From assembly GCF_943734655.1 (NCBI RefSeq), contig NC_071355.1, positions 27,404,464 through 27,468,463 on the forward strand: 64,000 nucleotides of DNA, in the 5' to 3' direction. Source of the DNA: Sabethes cyaneus (lineage: Eukaryota; Arthropoda; Insecta; Diptera; Culicidae). The position numbers were made by a program, and so were the translations under genes. Shown piece after piece: positions 22,201 to 32,881 of the stretch (its first letter is position 1; each line of letters begins with the position of its first letter). Below the pieces are notes generated by a model. That model saw only the letters and a program-made list of their open reading frames with translations, had not been told where the DNA came from and ran no database searches.

Positions 22201-22829
22201 AGCTTTGTGTTGCCTTGAGGCCAAAGGGCGCGACAGTTTAAAAAAATTTGATTTTTTTTAGCAAGCCTTGAGATCTATATCATGTAATATTAATATTATA
22301 AAAGTTTTGAATGAAACAACTTAGAAATGATAATGTTCTGTAAAGAAGAAGTACGGGGCTTTCAAATGGAATAAAAATCAGAGGGGTTGTGTACAAGACA
22401 CGACCGCATATATAGGTGACGCAGGACTACGTAAGTGGCTTTGTAGTGATAGTAGCATGTATTCATGCTTGTAATCATTCGATTCTTCATGTATACATGC
22501 TATATGCAACATATATACATACATGCTACATGCTTTGTATGTAACATTTATCAAAGTAGTAACATTGCATACGTTCAATTCTCAAAAGATTGTGCATTTG
22601 AAAACAATTTAACAAAATCAAGAACACAAACTATTGCTTTCCTGCTACCTTACTGAAATTAAAGATTGTTTTTATTATCCATGGTTTCCCACGTTGAAGG
22701 GATTTTACCAATTCAATCCTATTTTATCAACAGCACATCTTTTCACTACACTTCTAATGAAACGGCAAGCATGCGTATTCATACAGAGTCATATTATAAC
22801 CGAACACTACAGCTGTAGCACATTTTTCC

Positions 22830-23165
22830 AACACAGATATCAAGTTCGCCGAGGTTTAATCGTCTCGCAGTAAAGAATTTGCGATCTGTCGGGCAACGAA
22901 CTTGTGTCATTTTTTCTGGCACACTTCCCTAACACAGACATCAAATTGGACTAGGTTTAATCGCGTTCGTAAGAAATTTGTTGGTACGAGGGGGCTTTGT
23001 CACTCTTTCTGACATACTTCCCAAGCAAGGACATCAAAATGGTCTAGGTTTAACCGCGGTGTTAAGAAATCTTGTTGAAATGAGGAGACTTTGTCACTTG
23101 TTTTGGCTTATTTCCCAAGCACAGATATCAAATTGGTATAGGTTTAGATCATCGTAAAGGATCTT
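22830..23165 (+). repeat. Tandem repeat, about 95-100-bp unit, four copies
   Basis: Units are marked by CACAGATATCAAGTTCGCCG, CACAGACATCAAATTGGACT, GACATCAAAATGGTCTAGGT and CACAGATATCAAATTGGTAT. Each is followed by AGGTTTAA-like and AAGAAAT-TTG segments and a CTTTGTCACT-like segment. The copies are diverged. 23400-23480 and 23760-23850 hold a second pair of related stretches (CATCTTGGATTTGGTCACC and CATGTTGGATTTGGCCGCC). Confidence 0.65.
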
Positions 23166-23897
23166 CCAACCAATCACAAAGCGAGAATTCTGGTAAAACA
23201 TAGGTTCACTATTTTCAATTTTTCAATAGTTCAACATCAAGAATTCATACTTTTCTTGATTTGGGTCAATTCTTAGAAGATTTTCCGATCGATTGGTGTA
23301 AGAATATTGAAAATCGATCGGAAAACCGCTGAGCTATTAGCGCTCAAAACCTTTCATTTTTCGTGACGCTCGCATTTTTCGATTTTTTGGAATGACACCC
23401 TATCTCAAAACTTGCCGTAAGACGTAGTCCTACGTCAAAATTTTCTTGACGACCATCTTGGATTTGGTCACCATGTTGGATTTTATCAAAAAATCGCTGA
23501 TTTCGCCATGAGCCCCCAAGCCGATTTTTATTTTAAGACCATCATCATAGGAAAGCTGCGAAAAAATGCTACAAGAAACATTAACAAAATTAGGTGTGCA
23601 TTGGAATTAACTAAATGTAACAACCAGTTATCTGTAATAAGGTAGACAATTATTCCATATAATTATTGAGACATTTCCAAAATTTGCTATGAAATATGCA
23701 CATCAATCGACACGGTTTTGCAAAACGGAAGGGTTTAAAAGCCCTAAATGAGGTGAAAAAAAATTGACGGCCATGTTGGATTTGGCCGCCATATTGGATT
23801 TGATCAAAAAATCGTTATTTTACGATGATCCCCTCAACCGCCAAGAAAATTTCATTCCATATGAAAGACTTGTAATTCTTCTTTACAGAAATTAGTT

Positions 23898-24034
23898 GGT
23901 GAGCCCAAGTAGCAATGTCAGTTTTATTGCACTTTAATTGCAGTTTTCATGACCAATTTAGGTCATAAATGCAATAAAAAGAGCGTAATAAAACCGTGTG
24001 CGTAATAAAAATGAGATTATTACTTGGCAAAAGT
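23898..24034. mobile_element. CCAAGTAACAAT-type MITE (copy 2)
   Basis: Ends CCAAGTAGCAATGTCAG and GAGATTATTACTTGG are inverted. The centre has CATGACCAATTTAGGTCAT, as in the copy at 8766-8874. No coding content. Confidence 0.55.
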
Positions 24035-24071
24035 CCACTGTTTCGAGATAATAAAAGTGTAATTCTCATTT

Positions 24072-24493
24072 TATAAGGCCATTACAAATATTTTAAAAAG
24101 TTTTTATCCCTCCGATGTTGGGCCACTGAAGGGGGGGGGGGGGGGCGAAAAAAAACAAAGATAATTTTTTAATCGAGTAAAAAAAATATAGATTTTAGGC
24201 ATTTTTATTTTAAGTTTAACCGTGAAAACCAAATCTATTCTTTTGACCGCATTTCGGAAATTCCGCTGTTTGAACTTCCATTTCTATTTCATGCCAGAAG
24301 CGCTAACTCAACTCGTACGCTCATTTTTCAAGTTTTTCAGGCTGTAGAGCCCACAGACAATTGATTTTATAAGAAAAATGTAACTCATATGCTACAGATT
24401 ATTTTTTTGCCCCCCGATTTTTCAAGCCAATTTCCAAGTGGGGGGGGGGGGGGTGACAAAAACTTTTAAAATTGATTTGCAATGGCCTAAACA
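24072..24493. mobile_element. MITE with G-run subterminal blocks
   Basis: The left end is AAGGCCATTACAAATATTTT with AAAAAGTTTTT; the right end is the complement, CAAAAACTTTTAAAATTGAT with TTGCAATGGCCTAAA. Inside each end lies a G-run of about 14 on the + strand (24131-24145 and 24440-24452), followed by CGAAAA or TGACAAAA. A length near 420 bp and absence of coding sequence fit a MITE. Confidence 0.6.
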
Positions 24494-24549
24494 TTTTCAA
24501 ACAAGTACAAAAGTGCAAATATTTGAAGACCTCATGTCAGTAGTGGCCC

Positions 24550-24798
24550 CGTGTTAACGTGATTTAATCCTTGACAACAAATAGGATGACGATAAATTGC
24601 AAAAATAGACGAAAAGACAACAAAACAAAGGGCGAAACAAAGATAAAAGACGACAAAAAGAGCACAATGAAAAACGAATGAAAGACGACACAAAGATACC
24701 AAAACAGTAACAGAAAAAATCACCGAAAAATGCCAAAAAAGTAACTGAAAACATGACGATTGAATAGATGACGAAAATAACATAAAAATATGATGAAC
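24550..24798. repeat. Purine-rich GACGAAAA tract, segment 2
   Basis: Continuation of the tract of segment 1. It ends where the LINE begins. The last bases ATGAAC (24793-24798) recur just beyond the LINE tail (28993-28998). Confidence 0.7.
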
Positions 24799-25062
24799 AT
24801 CGTTTCGTTAAGTTCAAGTAAACCGCTTTGATTTTTCGCTGTTAAGTTTTTCGCGTTATAAAGTGTTAAATTTACTCAAGTCGCTTTGATTTTGCGCACA
24901 TAGTAGATCTGCATAATTCGTACTAGCTGCTCGCTGTGAAATTTCGTCTGATTATTTGATTTTGGCCCACTAACGGTTAAATCTATCTTCGCGATACGCT
25001 TCAGTTTGTCGACCGGCAGCCTTTGTTTTATATTCTTCGTTAAGTTACTAAGCCAAAACAGA

Positions 25063-25839
25063 ATGGAGAAGCAAGAGTGTGGAGAATGTAAACAAAGCGT
25101 CAACGATCTCGAACCGATTCGTTGCGGCTTTTGTGAAGCCAGCTACCACATTAATCAACAATGCTGTGGTTTCAACAGCCGAGTGTGCAAGGATCTATTT
25201 CTGCAAGGGAAAATTATGTTTATTTGCCCTACATGCAGAGACATGCTCAATGGTCGTTCTATCTCGGCTTACATGGCAGATTTGCAACTGAACGTGCCAT
25301 CACAGTCGCAACCTCTCACCGAGCTACCGGCGCAGGTTCAAAAGTTGTGTGATGTTATTGATGGCCTAAGCAAAAAAATTGACAATTTGCCTAACAAACC
25401 GATGAATGCAGATCATGAAACCCCCTCTACATTGCAGACCACTCCTGTGTGGCCAAGTAAGAGTGTGAAGCGTCGCCGAACCGAGCGGGTACCGTTTGCT
25501 GCCCAATCTGATCGTGGTGAAAATAACATCGATCTCAGTGATCTTTCTGTGCCATCCATTGCTTCCGTCGCAGTACAGAAACGCTTTTGGTTATATTTGT
25601 CGGGATTGAATCCACAGCTAACCGACAACGACATACAAAAAATTGTTTCTCGCTGCCTAAATACTGCTGAGCCTGCTGTTGTCATTCGACTCGTGAAAAA
25701 AGGAACGGATACGTCCACTTTTTCGTACGTCTCCTACAAAATTGGTCTGGACCCGGAGCTGAAAAATGTTGCCCTGGATCCTGTTTCGTGGCCCACTGGA
25801 CTGCTGTTCCGTGAATTTGTAGATTTGCCAAAAAACTAA
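25063..25839 (+). CDS. LINE ORF1 protein (PHD-like finger, coiled coil, RRM-like C-terminus)
   Basis: 258 codons from the first AUG in a good context (AACAGAATGG). Residues about 5-62 hold paired cysteines CGEC, CGFC, a following His and Cys, and CPTC, spaced like a PHD zinc finger. Residues about 85-115 (LPAQVQKLCDVIDGLSKKID) look like a short coiled coil. The C-terminal third, starting KRFWLYLSGLNPQLTDNDIQ, resembles the nucleic-acid-binding C-terminal domain of CR1/jockey-type ORF1 proteins and ends WPTGLLFREFVDLPKN. ORF1 should package the LINE RNA. The stop TAA directly follows an A-AAA-AAC heptamer. An upstream in-frame extension to 25006 lacks an AUG. Confidence 0.85.
   Translation: MEKQECGECKQSVNDLEPIRCGFCEASYHINQQCCGFNSRVCKDLFLQGKIMFICPTCRDMLNGRSISAYMADLQLNVPSQSQPLTELPAQVQKLCDVIDGLSKKIDNLPNKPMNADHETPSTLQTTPVWPSKSVKRRRTERVPFAAQSDRGENNIDLSDLSVPSIASVAVQKRFWLYLSGLNPQLTDNDIQKIVSRCLNTAEPAVVIRLVKKGTDTSTFSYVSYKIGLDPELKNVALDPVSWPTGLLFREFVDLPKN
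25830..25836 (+). promoter_or_regulatory. Putative -1 ribosomal frameshift site A-AAA-AAC
   Basis: In the ORF1 frame the bases read CCA AAA AAC TAA, so A AAA AAC is exactly the canonical X-XXY-YYZ slippery heptamer in the zero frame. The -1 frame is ORF2, open from just after TGA at 25812-25814. The heptamer thus falls within the 25-nt window (25815-25839) where a -1 shift can join the two. No obvious downstream stem was found by eye. Confidence 0.7.
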
Positions 25840-28800
25840 CTGCTGGATTTGGCCCGGGACGCACCGAAATAAGCAATTTGGAAGCCCCTAATCCACTCAA
25901 CACAGTCGCGCCACTGCAGCCTGCGCTCATCAGCCGTCCCGGTCCTGTGTTTGAGAACGGAGAAGGGGTCTTCCAGCTTGCTAATGTAGGCAAGTATTCC
26001 TCTTTCGATTTTAATTCCGAGCAATCGGTACTTGACGAATGTTCTTTTTATGTGCAAAACGTCCGTGGCCTAAGAACAAAAATTGACGAGATTTTCCTAT
26101 CGACAACTGACTGCAACTACGACGTTATATTTATAACTGAAACTGGACTTGACGACCGCATTAGTTCACTACAACTATTTGGCACATCGTTCAACGTGTT
26201 TCGATGCGACCGAAACCCAAGCAACAGCAATAAGTCAACTTTCGGCGGTGTTCTGATTGCCATTGCGCAGCGTTTCCCCAGTTCGATCGTACGAACAACG
26301 AATGGTAACCATCTGGAACAGGTATGTGTAAGTGCTACTGTTCGGGGTAAAAAGCTATTGCTGTGCTGTGTTTACTTGGCGCCTGAAAAATCTCGAAGTG
26401 TCGACGTCATCAATGAGCATATTTCATCCGTCTGTGAGCTGTGTGATGCCTGTGCGGAGCATGATAACGTTATAGTTTGTGGCGACTTTAACCAGCCACG
26501 CATTGAGTGGAAACCATTCGACAACACGATGCAACCCGTCTCCACGTCCCTGCTGCCGTGTGCCAGTGCGGCACTGGTCGATGGAATGAATTTTTTGAAT
26601 CTCTCCCAAGTAAACACACAGCGAAATTATCTTGGTCGTATGTTAGATCTTGTGTTTTGTTCCTCGGATTGCGCTCTTACAGTTGACGGTTGTATCACTC
26701 CGCTGGTTCCCGTCGACCCGCACCACCCTCCTCTTGTATTGTCGCTGCCAGTGAGCAACAATAGTGCCGTGGCAGATGCCTGTGGAGATGATAGAAGTAA
26801 ATTGAACTACAGGAAAATTGATTTCGCCGGTTTGAATGAATTTTTGACGAATATTGACTGGAGTTTTTTGTTCGTCTGCGATGATGTTAACGAAATGGCT
26901 GTACAGTTTTGTAATACCATTTCTCAGTGGTTGAGCGTGAATGTACCGCTTGTAAGACCACCAGCCAGTCCTGCGTGGTGTACTTCCCGCCTCCGACAGC
27001 TAAAGCGTATACGCAATAGTGCCCAGCGTGCTCACCGCCGTTGGAAAACAGTTTTGACTAGACACAATTTTAAGCGTGCTAGTGATCAATACCGCCGTCT
27101 GAATGCATCATTATATAAATCATATGTGCTGCGTGTGCAATCCGATCTTCGCAGGCAGCCTAAAAAATTTTGGAACTTCGTCAACTCTAAAAGGAAATGT
27201 TCTGTAATCCCTTCCAACGTGTACTACGATGACGTCGAATCAAGCTCAATTCCTGCCTCTTGTGAGCTGTTCGCGAAGTTTTTCGCCTCCGTTTTTGCTG
27301 ACGGAACTGCCTCTGATGGTGATGCTGATATTGCGGCTGCGCATGTCCCGGCCAATTTGGTGGATTTGAGTTTGTTTAACATGACTACTGATCTGGTGAT
27401 AACTGCAACCAAAAAATTGAAGCGCTCCTTCTCTGCAGGGCCTGACGGTATTCCCGCCGTAGTTTTAAGTCGATGTATAGAAGTTTTGGCGAATCCGTTG
27501 TGTTCAATTTTTAATAAGTCTTTCGAACAAGGTAAATTTCCTGACATTTGGAAACAATCGTATATGTTTCCGGTATATAAATCTGGCGATCGTCATAATG
27601 TACGGAATTATCGCGGAATTACCAGTCTCTCTGCGGCATCAAAGTTGTTCGAAATTATCGTGAGTGGTGTAATACAGTCCCGCACTAAGAACTACATTTC
27701 AACGGCTCAACATGGCTTCAAGCCTGGTCGATCGGTCTGTACTAATCTGGTGGAATTCACTTCGATGTGCATTTCGCAAATGGAAAACAAGAAACAAGTG
27801 GATGTTATTTATACAGACTTAAAAGCTGCTTTCGATCGAATTGACCATGTAATACTTTTGCGGAAGCTTTCCCGACTTGGTGCTTCCCAACAAATGGTTG
27901 AATGGCTAAAATCCTATCTCAGCGGTAGAGTGCTACGAGTCAAACTTGGATCCAGTATTTCATCGGAATTTACCAATATATCTGGAGTCCCTCAAGGCAG
28001 TAATTTGGGTCCTTTGCTTTTCCTACTGTTCTTTAACGATGCTGCGTTACTGTTGGATGTTGGCTGCAAGTTAGTGTATGCTGATGATTTAAAACTGTTT
28101 GCTACCATAAGTAATAGAGACGACTGCTGCCGCTTGCAAGTTATGCTTGATGAGTTTGTTGGCTGGTGCAAACTGAACTGGCTTATAGTCAGCGTTGCAA
28201 AATGCGAAGTGATGAGCTTTTATCGCATCAAAAACCCGTTAAACTTTAATTATATTATCGATGGTACAGAGCTGCGCAAAGTCGAACAAGTTAATGACCT
28301 CGGTGTCTTACTGGATACTAAACTGACATTTAATTTGCACCGTGAATCAATTATCTCTAAAGCATCCCGGCAACTTGGATTTATCTCTAAGATAGGGAGA
28401 AACTTTAAAGACGCCCACTGCCTTAAATCGTTATATTGCGCCCTAGTTCGACCGCTTCTGGAGAACTGTAATCTGGTTTGGTTTCCGAAGCAGCTTACTT
28501 GGACCATACGAATTGAACGCGTACAAAGAAGATTTATTAGACTTGCTTTGCGCCATCTCCCTTGGCGAAATCCAGAAAACTTGCCACCATATGGAGATAG
28601 ATGTCGTCTACTTGATCTGGACACACTGGAACACAGAAGTAAAATGCAACAGGCGATATTTGTAGCTAAAATGCTTAACGGGGAAATTGACTGCCCACAA
28701 TTGTTATCCATGCTCAACTTCCGGGCATCGCAACGAACTTTACGCTCAACGGGACTGCTGCAGACACAGTTCCATCGGACGGCATTTGGATCTTGTGAGC

Positions 28801-28907
28801 CAATGACTGAATGTATAAGAACGTTTACAAAAGTGGAAGAGTTGTTTGACTTCGGCGAAACATCGCGCGTGTTTGCAAGCAGATTAAAAAGATCAAGCTT
28901 ACTTTAA
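25837..28907 (+). CDS. LINE ORF2: AP endonuclease and reverse transcriptase
   Basis: The frame is open for over 1,000 codons and ends SRLKRSSLL. Endonuclease motifs: FYVQNVRGLRTK, ITETGL (Trp of the usual TETW replaced by Gly), VCGDFNQP, and VDPHHPPLVLSL as the SDHxP-like end. RT motifs in order: AGPDGIPAVVL, NYRGITSLSAASKLFE, HGFKPGRS, VIYTDLKAAFDRIDH, SGVPQGSNLGPLLF, LVYADDLKLFA (catalytic YADD), LGVLLDTKLTF and a thumb ALVRPLLENCNLVW. The protein should nick target DNA and prime reverse transcription. The first AUG is at 26529, beyond GDFN, so independent AUG initiation would destroy the endonuclease. Entry by frameshift or non-AUG reinitiation is inferred. The given start is the first base after the slip site. 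Confidence 0.88.
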
Positions 28908-28950
28908 GATATTTATTCATGTAGACTATTTTATGTGTCAGATGAATTAA

Positions 28951-28953
28951 CAA

Positions 28954-28992
<39 letters not shown>

Positions 28993-28994
28993 AT
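28951..28994 (+). repeat. (TAAA)n LINE 3' tail
   Basis: About ten TAAA/AATA units following the ORF2 3' UTR (28908-28950). They contain AATAAA words that could act as poly(A) signals, and mark the 3' end of the insertion. Confidence 0.85.
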
Positions 28995-28995
28995 G

Positions 28996-31185
28996 AACCC
29001 GAAGGAAAGACGGCCAAACAGCCAAAGAAAACAAAAAACATGATAAAAGGATGATTGAAAAGCGTCAAAAATATGACAAAACATGCAATGGATACGTCGA
29101 ATATATGACCAATGTACGACGAAATGAAGCCAACATAGCGACAAAAATTGCAAAAAGCCATAAAAAATCTGATGCTAATTAATACATGGGTGTGGTATAG
29201 TTTAAATGCGTAAACCACTCGAGTACTAATCGAGAAATTGTGGGTTGGAGTCCCACTGCCACAAACTAAACCCAATATATTTTTAGCCGCAGATCGAAAC
29301 TTGCCCACCAAACGCTCCTCTGCTTTAATCAAAATAAAAAAATCAACCAAACAGAAAACACTATAAAAACGACAAAAGAAAGATGTGTCAGAAAGACGAC
29401 AAAATATGCAAAAAACGACAGAAATAGACAACAAAAGAACGACGAAACGACAGTAATGAAAACAAAGTGTTGTCTATTATTGTATGCCACAAGAGCACTG
29501 GATTAAAAGGCCACTGCGATAGTCTTAATGATCTTCTTTTGTAGAAATTTTGGTTGTCTTGAAAAACAAACGGGATAACGAGAAAAGTTGATGTAAAGAC
29601 AGTAAAAAACGATGGAAAGATGACAAAAAAACAAAAAAACGACATGATGATGCCAAAATGAAGGTGCCAAAACCGCAAAAAAAAACAGACGACAACAATG
29701 GTAAAAATCCGATGAAAAAAGCGACGAAAAATGCTAAAACGAAGTCAAAATATCGCGAAAAGACAACGGAAATGTGACGTAAAGACTATAGAACGACCAT
29801 GAAAAGACGACAAAACTGCGACAGAGGAATGATAAAAAGACGGCGAGAACGCGTCGCAAAAAATAACGAAAAAACAACAAATATACGACAAGAAAAAATG
29901 ATGGTAGTAAAAATAAAAGACGGAAGACGACAAAAATACGATACTAAAAAACCGGCAAAGTAATGACAAACAATGTGAAAAACAACGAATAGACTTAAAT
30001 AGATACAGAACAAACGACGACGGGACGATTAAACGTCAGCCAAACAGCGACAAGAAGTACCAAAACAGATTACAAATGAGGACAAAAAGACGCTATGAAT
30101 AGCAACCAAGAACGCAATAAAAGACAACTAAAAATAACAACAAAGCGCTGCAAATAGACAAAGAAAAACAAAACAAATATGCCAGAAAGGCAGATGTTAA
30201 AAAGAACGAAGCATCGAGCCAAAAATAAAACGACACGAAAACAATAATCAAAAATTCTAAAGGAATTCACAGAAAGCGATGAAAAGATGACTAACAAACA
30301 TAAAAAAAGACAAAAAACGCAACAAGATAGCGGAGTGATAAACAAAAACGTGATAAAAAGTTAATGGAACTGTGATAGAAAAAAATGGCAAAAATAGGAT
30401 GTAAAGACGAAAAACGACAAAAATAACAATGGAAGCAACGTGAAAATATGATAAAAAGACGACAAAAGATGACAAAGGGGCATTCAAAAAGCGTCAAATA
30501 GACGATAAAAAGATGGGGTCAGAAAGACGACCAAATAATGACGGAAGAAGTAGAAAGAACCCCGAACAGGACGAAAAGTGATTAAAAGATAGCAAAAAAC
30601 GAAGAGTCGGCGAAAAATAGACGACGAAAAGACGCCAGAACAGCAACAACGAAAAAGCAAGAAGCTGTCGAAAATAAACAGCAAAGATGCCGAAAACAGA
30701 TTTTAAAAACGATGAAAATACGATGGAAAGATGGAGAAAAACACGAAAAGACAACACAAATACGACAGAGAGATGACAATGAGACGAATACGAAGAAACG
30801 GCAGCAAAGAGATGGCAAAGAGACGTCGAAAAAGCGCCAAAAAGGCAACGATAAACGAGAGAACGTCGAAAAGACAAAAAGACGACGAACAGGCAGTGAA
30901 AAGACGGCCAAAAGACGATGGAAAAGACGAAGACAAGTAGGCGAAAATACGAAATATTCGACAAAAATACGATGAAAAAACGCCGAAAAAGTACCCAAAA
31001 AAGCGACAACAGTTGTCTATAAAAACGAAAAAACAACAAAAAATGCCCAACAAATAAAATAAAATAAAATAAAAGACTATAAATAAATGTGAAAAGGCAA
31101 TGAAAAGACAATAAAGAGACTGAAAAACTGCGACAATAAACGCCAAAAAAGACTGCAAATAACAACGTCATCAATCTAAAAAGGT
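28996..31185. repeat. Purine-rich GACGAAAA tract, segment 3
   Basis: Same composition as segments 1 and 2 (GACGAAAA, GACAAAAAG, CGACAAAA), about 2.2 kb, interrupted near 29190 by a SINE. Minus-strand frames of up to 226 codons (30494-31174) consist almost only of F, S, L, V, R and C and are composition artefacts. Confidence 0.75.
29190..29320 (+). mobile_element. SINE family 2, copy 3
   Basis: Head GGGTGTGGTATAGTTTAAAT (A box) and GTGGGTTGGAGTCCCACTGC (B box), then CAATATATTTTTAGCCGCAG. It sits inside the purine tract and ends in an A-rich run. Confidence 0.6.
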
Positions 31186-31194
31186 CAAAAGATA

Positions 31195-31375
31195 ATTAGC
31201 ATTTCCTATTATGAAAAGAGAGGAAGCGTCTCATGCGAAGAATAATTAATTGGTTGAACTAACAAATACGATATAAACCAAAAATATATCGAAGCATTAG
31301 CAGATGGCACCCACGCTCTCTCGATTGGTACCCGAGTGTTTTACTAACTAAACTACCGCCATCCGCTATATTAGG
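31195..31375 (-). mobile_element. SINE family 2, copy 4
   Basis: On the minus strand: AGCGGATGGCGGTAGTTTAG, then CACTCGGGTACCAATCGAGA, GCGTGGGTGCCATCTGC, ATATATTTTTGGTTTATATC and GAGACGCTTCCTCTC at the end. It is the best preserved full-length copy of this family here. The B-box equivalent lacks the usual TTCRA. Confidence 0.6.
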
Positions 31376-31444
31376 TAGTCTAATACCTGATTTTGTTTTA
31401 CTCTCCCAAATGTATTACTCCCGTATATTCCTCATTCGCTTTCC

Positions 31445-31830
31445 CATGCGATGATATTAATTGTATGACTGCTCTTTGTTGCTACCGCCGAGAAGATAGA
31501 TGATAGAGAAGATGTTATCTGCTCGGTCAATGTGATAGAAACAAAGCAGTCAATCATCAAATCTCGCGTAATTTTTCAAATAGACCTATGTGTCAATGAG
31601 AGATTCTCTTCGCGTCTACTCTCTTCCACTTTTCACGGCTACATAAATGCATAGAAAATAAAAATTTCAAAACATTTAGCTAACTAGTGACTCCGGCAAC
31701 CGATTCATGCAAAGCTGGTGTGTTAAAATGCATTAGTGTCGCCGTAAAAGTTGGAAGAGAGGAGACACGAAGAGAATCTCTCATTGGCACATAGGTCTAT
31801 TTGAAAAATTACACGAGAAAAATCGGTCAG
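31445..31830. mobile_element. Pair of nested fold-backs (MITE-like)
   Basis: Inverted arms: AATTTTTCAAATAGACCTAT followed by GTGTCAATGAGAGATTCTCT (31570-31610), mirrored at 31765-31815 (AGAGAATCTCTCATTGGCAC then ATAGGTCTATTTGAAAAATT). A smaller hairpin (GACTGCTCTTTGTTGCTACC with ATAGAAACAAAGCAGTC, 31466-31545) abuts its left side. No coding content. Confidence 0.7.
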
Positions 31831-32881
31831 TAAAAGTTATGTAGCACCAATTAACACAACGTTGACAAACTATTGAAGTACACCGAAAGAAATTTGATTC
31901 CGATGCCATGAATGAAATCATGAAATCATGAAATGTGAATTCCTGTCAAATCATGACTGAAGTGCCATATCAGACATCACAAAATCACGAATAATAGTTC
32001 ATGATTTTGCGTTGTGTTGTACTGCAAGAAGCTCGTGATTATTATTCATGGTGTATTTTCATAAATCATAAGCTAGAAACCTGTAATCATGAGTCATTTT
32101 GCTCCTTTTGGAGATTAAATTTCTATCCGTGTATGTTCCAAGGATGTGACAAGTAAGATGATGAACAAAGATTCCTTTGTTCAGGTGAAGTGAATCGGGT
32201 TTTTTCTCTTAGCCCCATCACGAGAGTAGATTGCAATTCTAATGCACTGTTTATTTCAACGGAATACCCGAACAAAGTTCTACAACAAATTGAAAACAAA
32301 ATTTGATATCTTTCTTGGCACGGATTTTGATTACTCGGTGTGATTTCATTTTTGTTGGTTTAGGGGTTAAAATATCAAAATTGATTGCAAAATTTCACGC
32401 CGAGAAATTAAGTTGAATACTTCTTTTATTATCGTTTGCTTCTGTGATCGGTGGTTTTCGGCGAAAATCAAAAATATCATATGGAATAGTAATCTTGCTG
32501 CTTGTGTAAAGCTGAATAAATTTTCACTTTGCTAAATAATCATCATCAACATATAATTTAAACTGATTATTTTACTAGAACAAACTTTATGTTAAAATAT
32601 ATTTGTAATTATTATTATTTTGCAAGACAGTCTTAAGAGAAAGTATTCAAGACTAAGGTTTGACGTTTTCCCGACGTTTCGACGCTTTGTTAGTGTCTTT
32701 TTCAAGGGATAATCAACAACACTTATGATAAAAATAATAAAATAATTCAACCGTTACGCAAAAATTTATACGATAATAAAAATGTTGAAAATGGATAGTA
32801 ACCAAAATCGAAAACAAATTATAGCCTTTCTCTATTCATCAAATCATGATTTCTAATCTATTCCTCAACTCCTCCCTGCAG
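31831..32881. other. Intron 3' end before the terminal exon
   Basis: AT-rich. A GACGTTTTCCCGACGTTTCG module (32662-32681) followed by CGCTTTGTTAGTGTC is a repeat-like phrase. The rest is unrecognised. It ends in a strong acceptor, CCTCAACTCCTCCCTGCAG. Confidence 0.45.

Larger units (their letters stand above)
24799..28992 (+). mobile_element. Apparently full-length two-ORF LINE with PHD-type ORF1
   Basis: About 4.2 kb: a 5' UTR of about 260 bp, ORF1 (25063-25839), ORF2 (25815/25837-28907) and a (TAAA)n tail. The 5' UTR holds two spaced copies of a CGCTTTGATTTT(T)CGC motif. A 6-bp repeat ATGAAC on each side may be a target duplication, but it is too short to be sure. Both ORFs are free of stops, so the copy is young. 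A PHD-like finger in ORF1 plus an AP endonuclease and RT in ORF2 suggests the CR1/L2 (Kiri-like) part of the LINE tree; the clade is inferred. Confidence 0.82.

Noticed and set aside
25006..25062. N-terminal extension of LINE ORF1
   Set aside because: It begins at a TTG codon; the AUG at 25063 has a better context and the PHD-like finger follows immediately.
30484..31174. 226-codon minus-strand frame
   Set aside because: Same tract artefact as at 21-22 kb; no conserved motif and overlapped by equally long frames.
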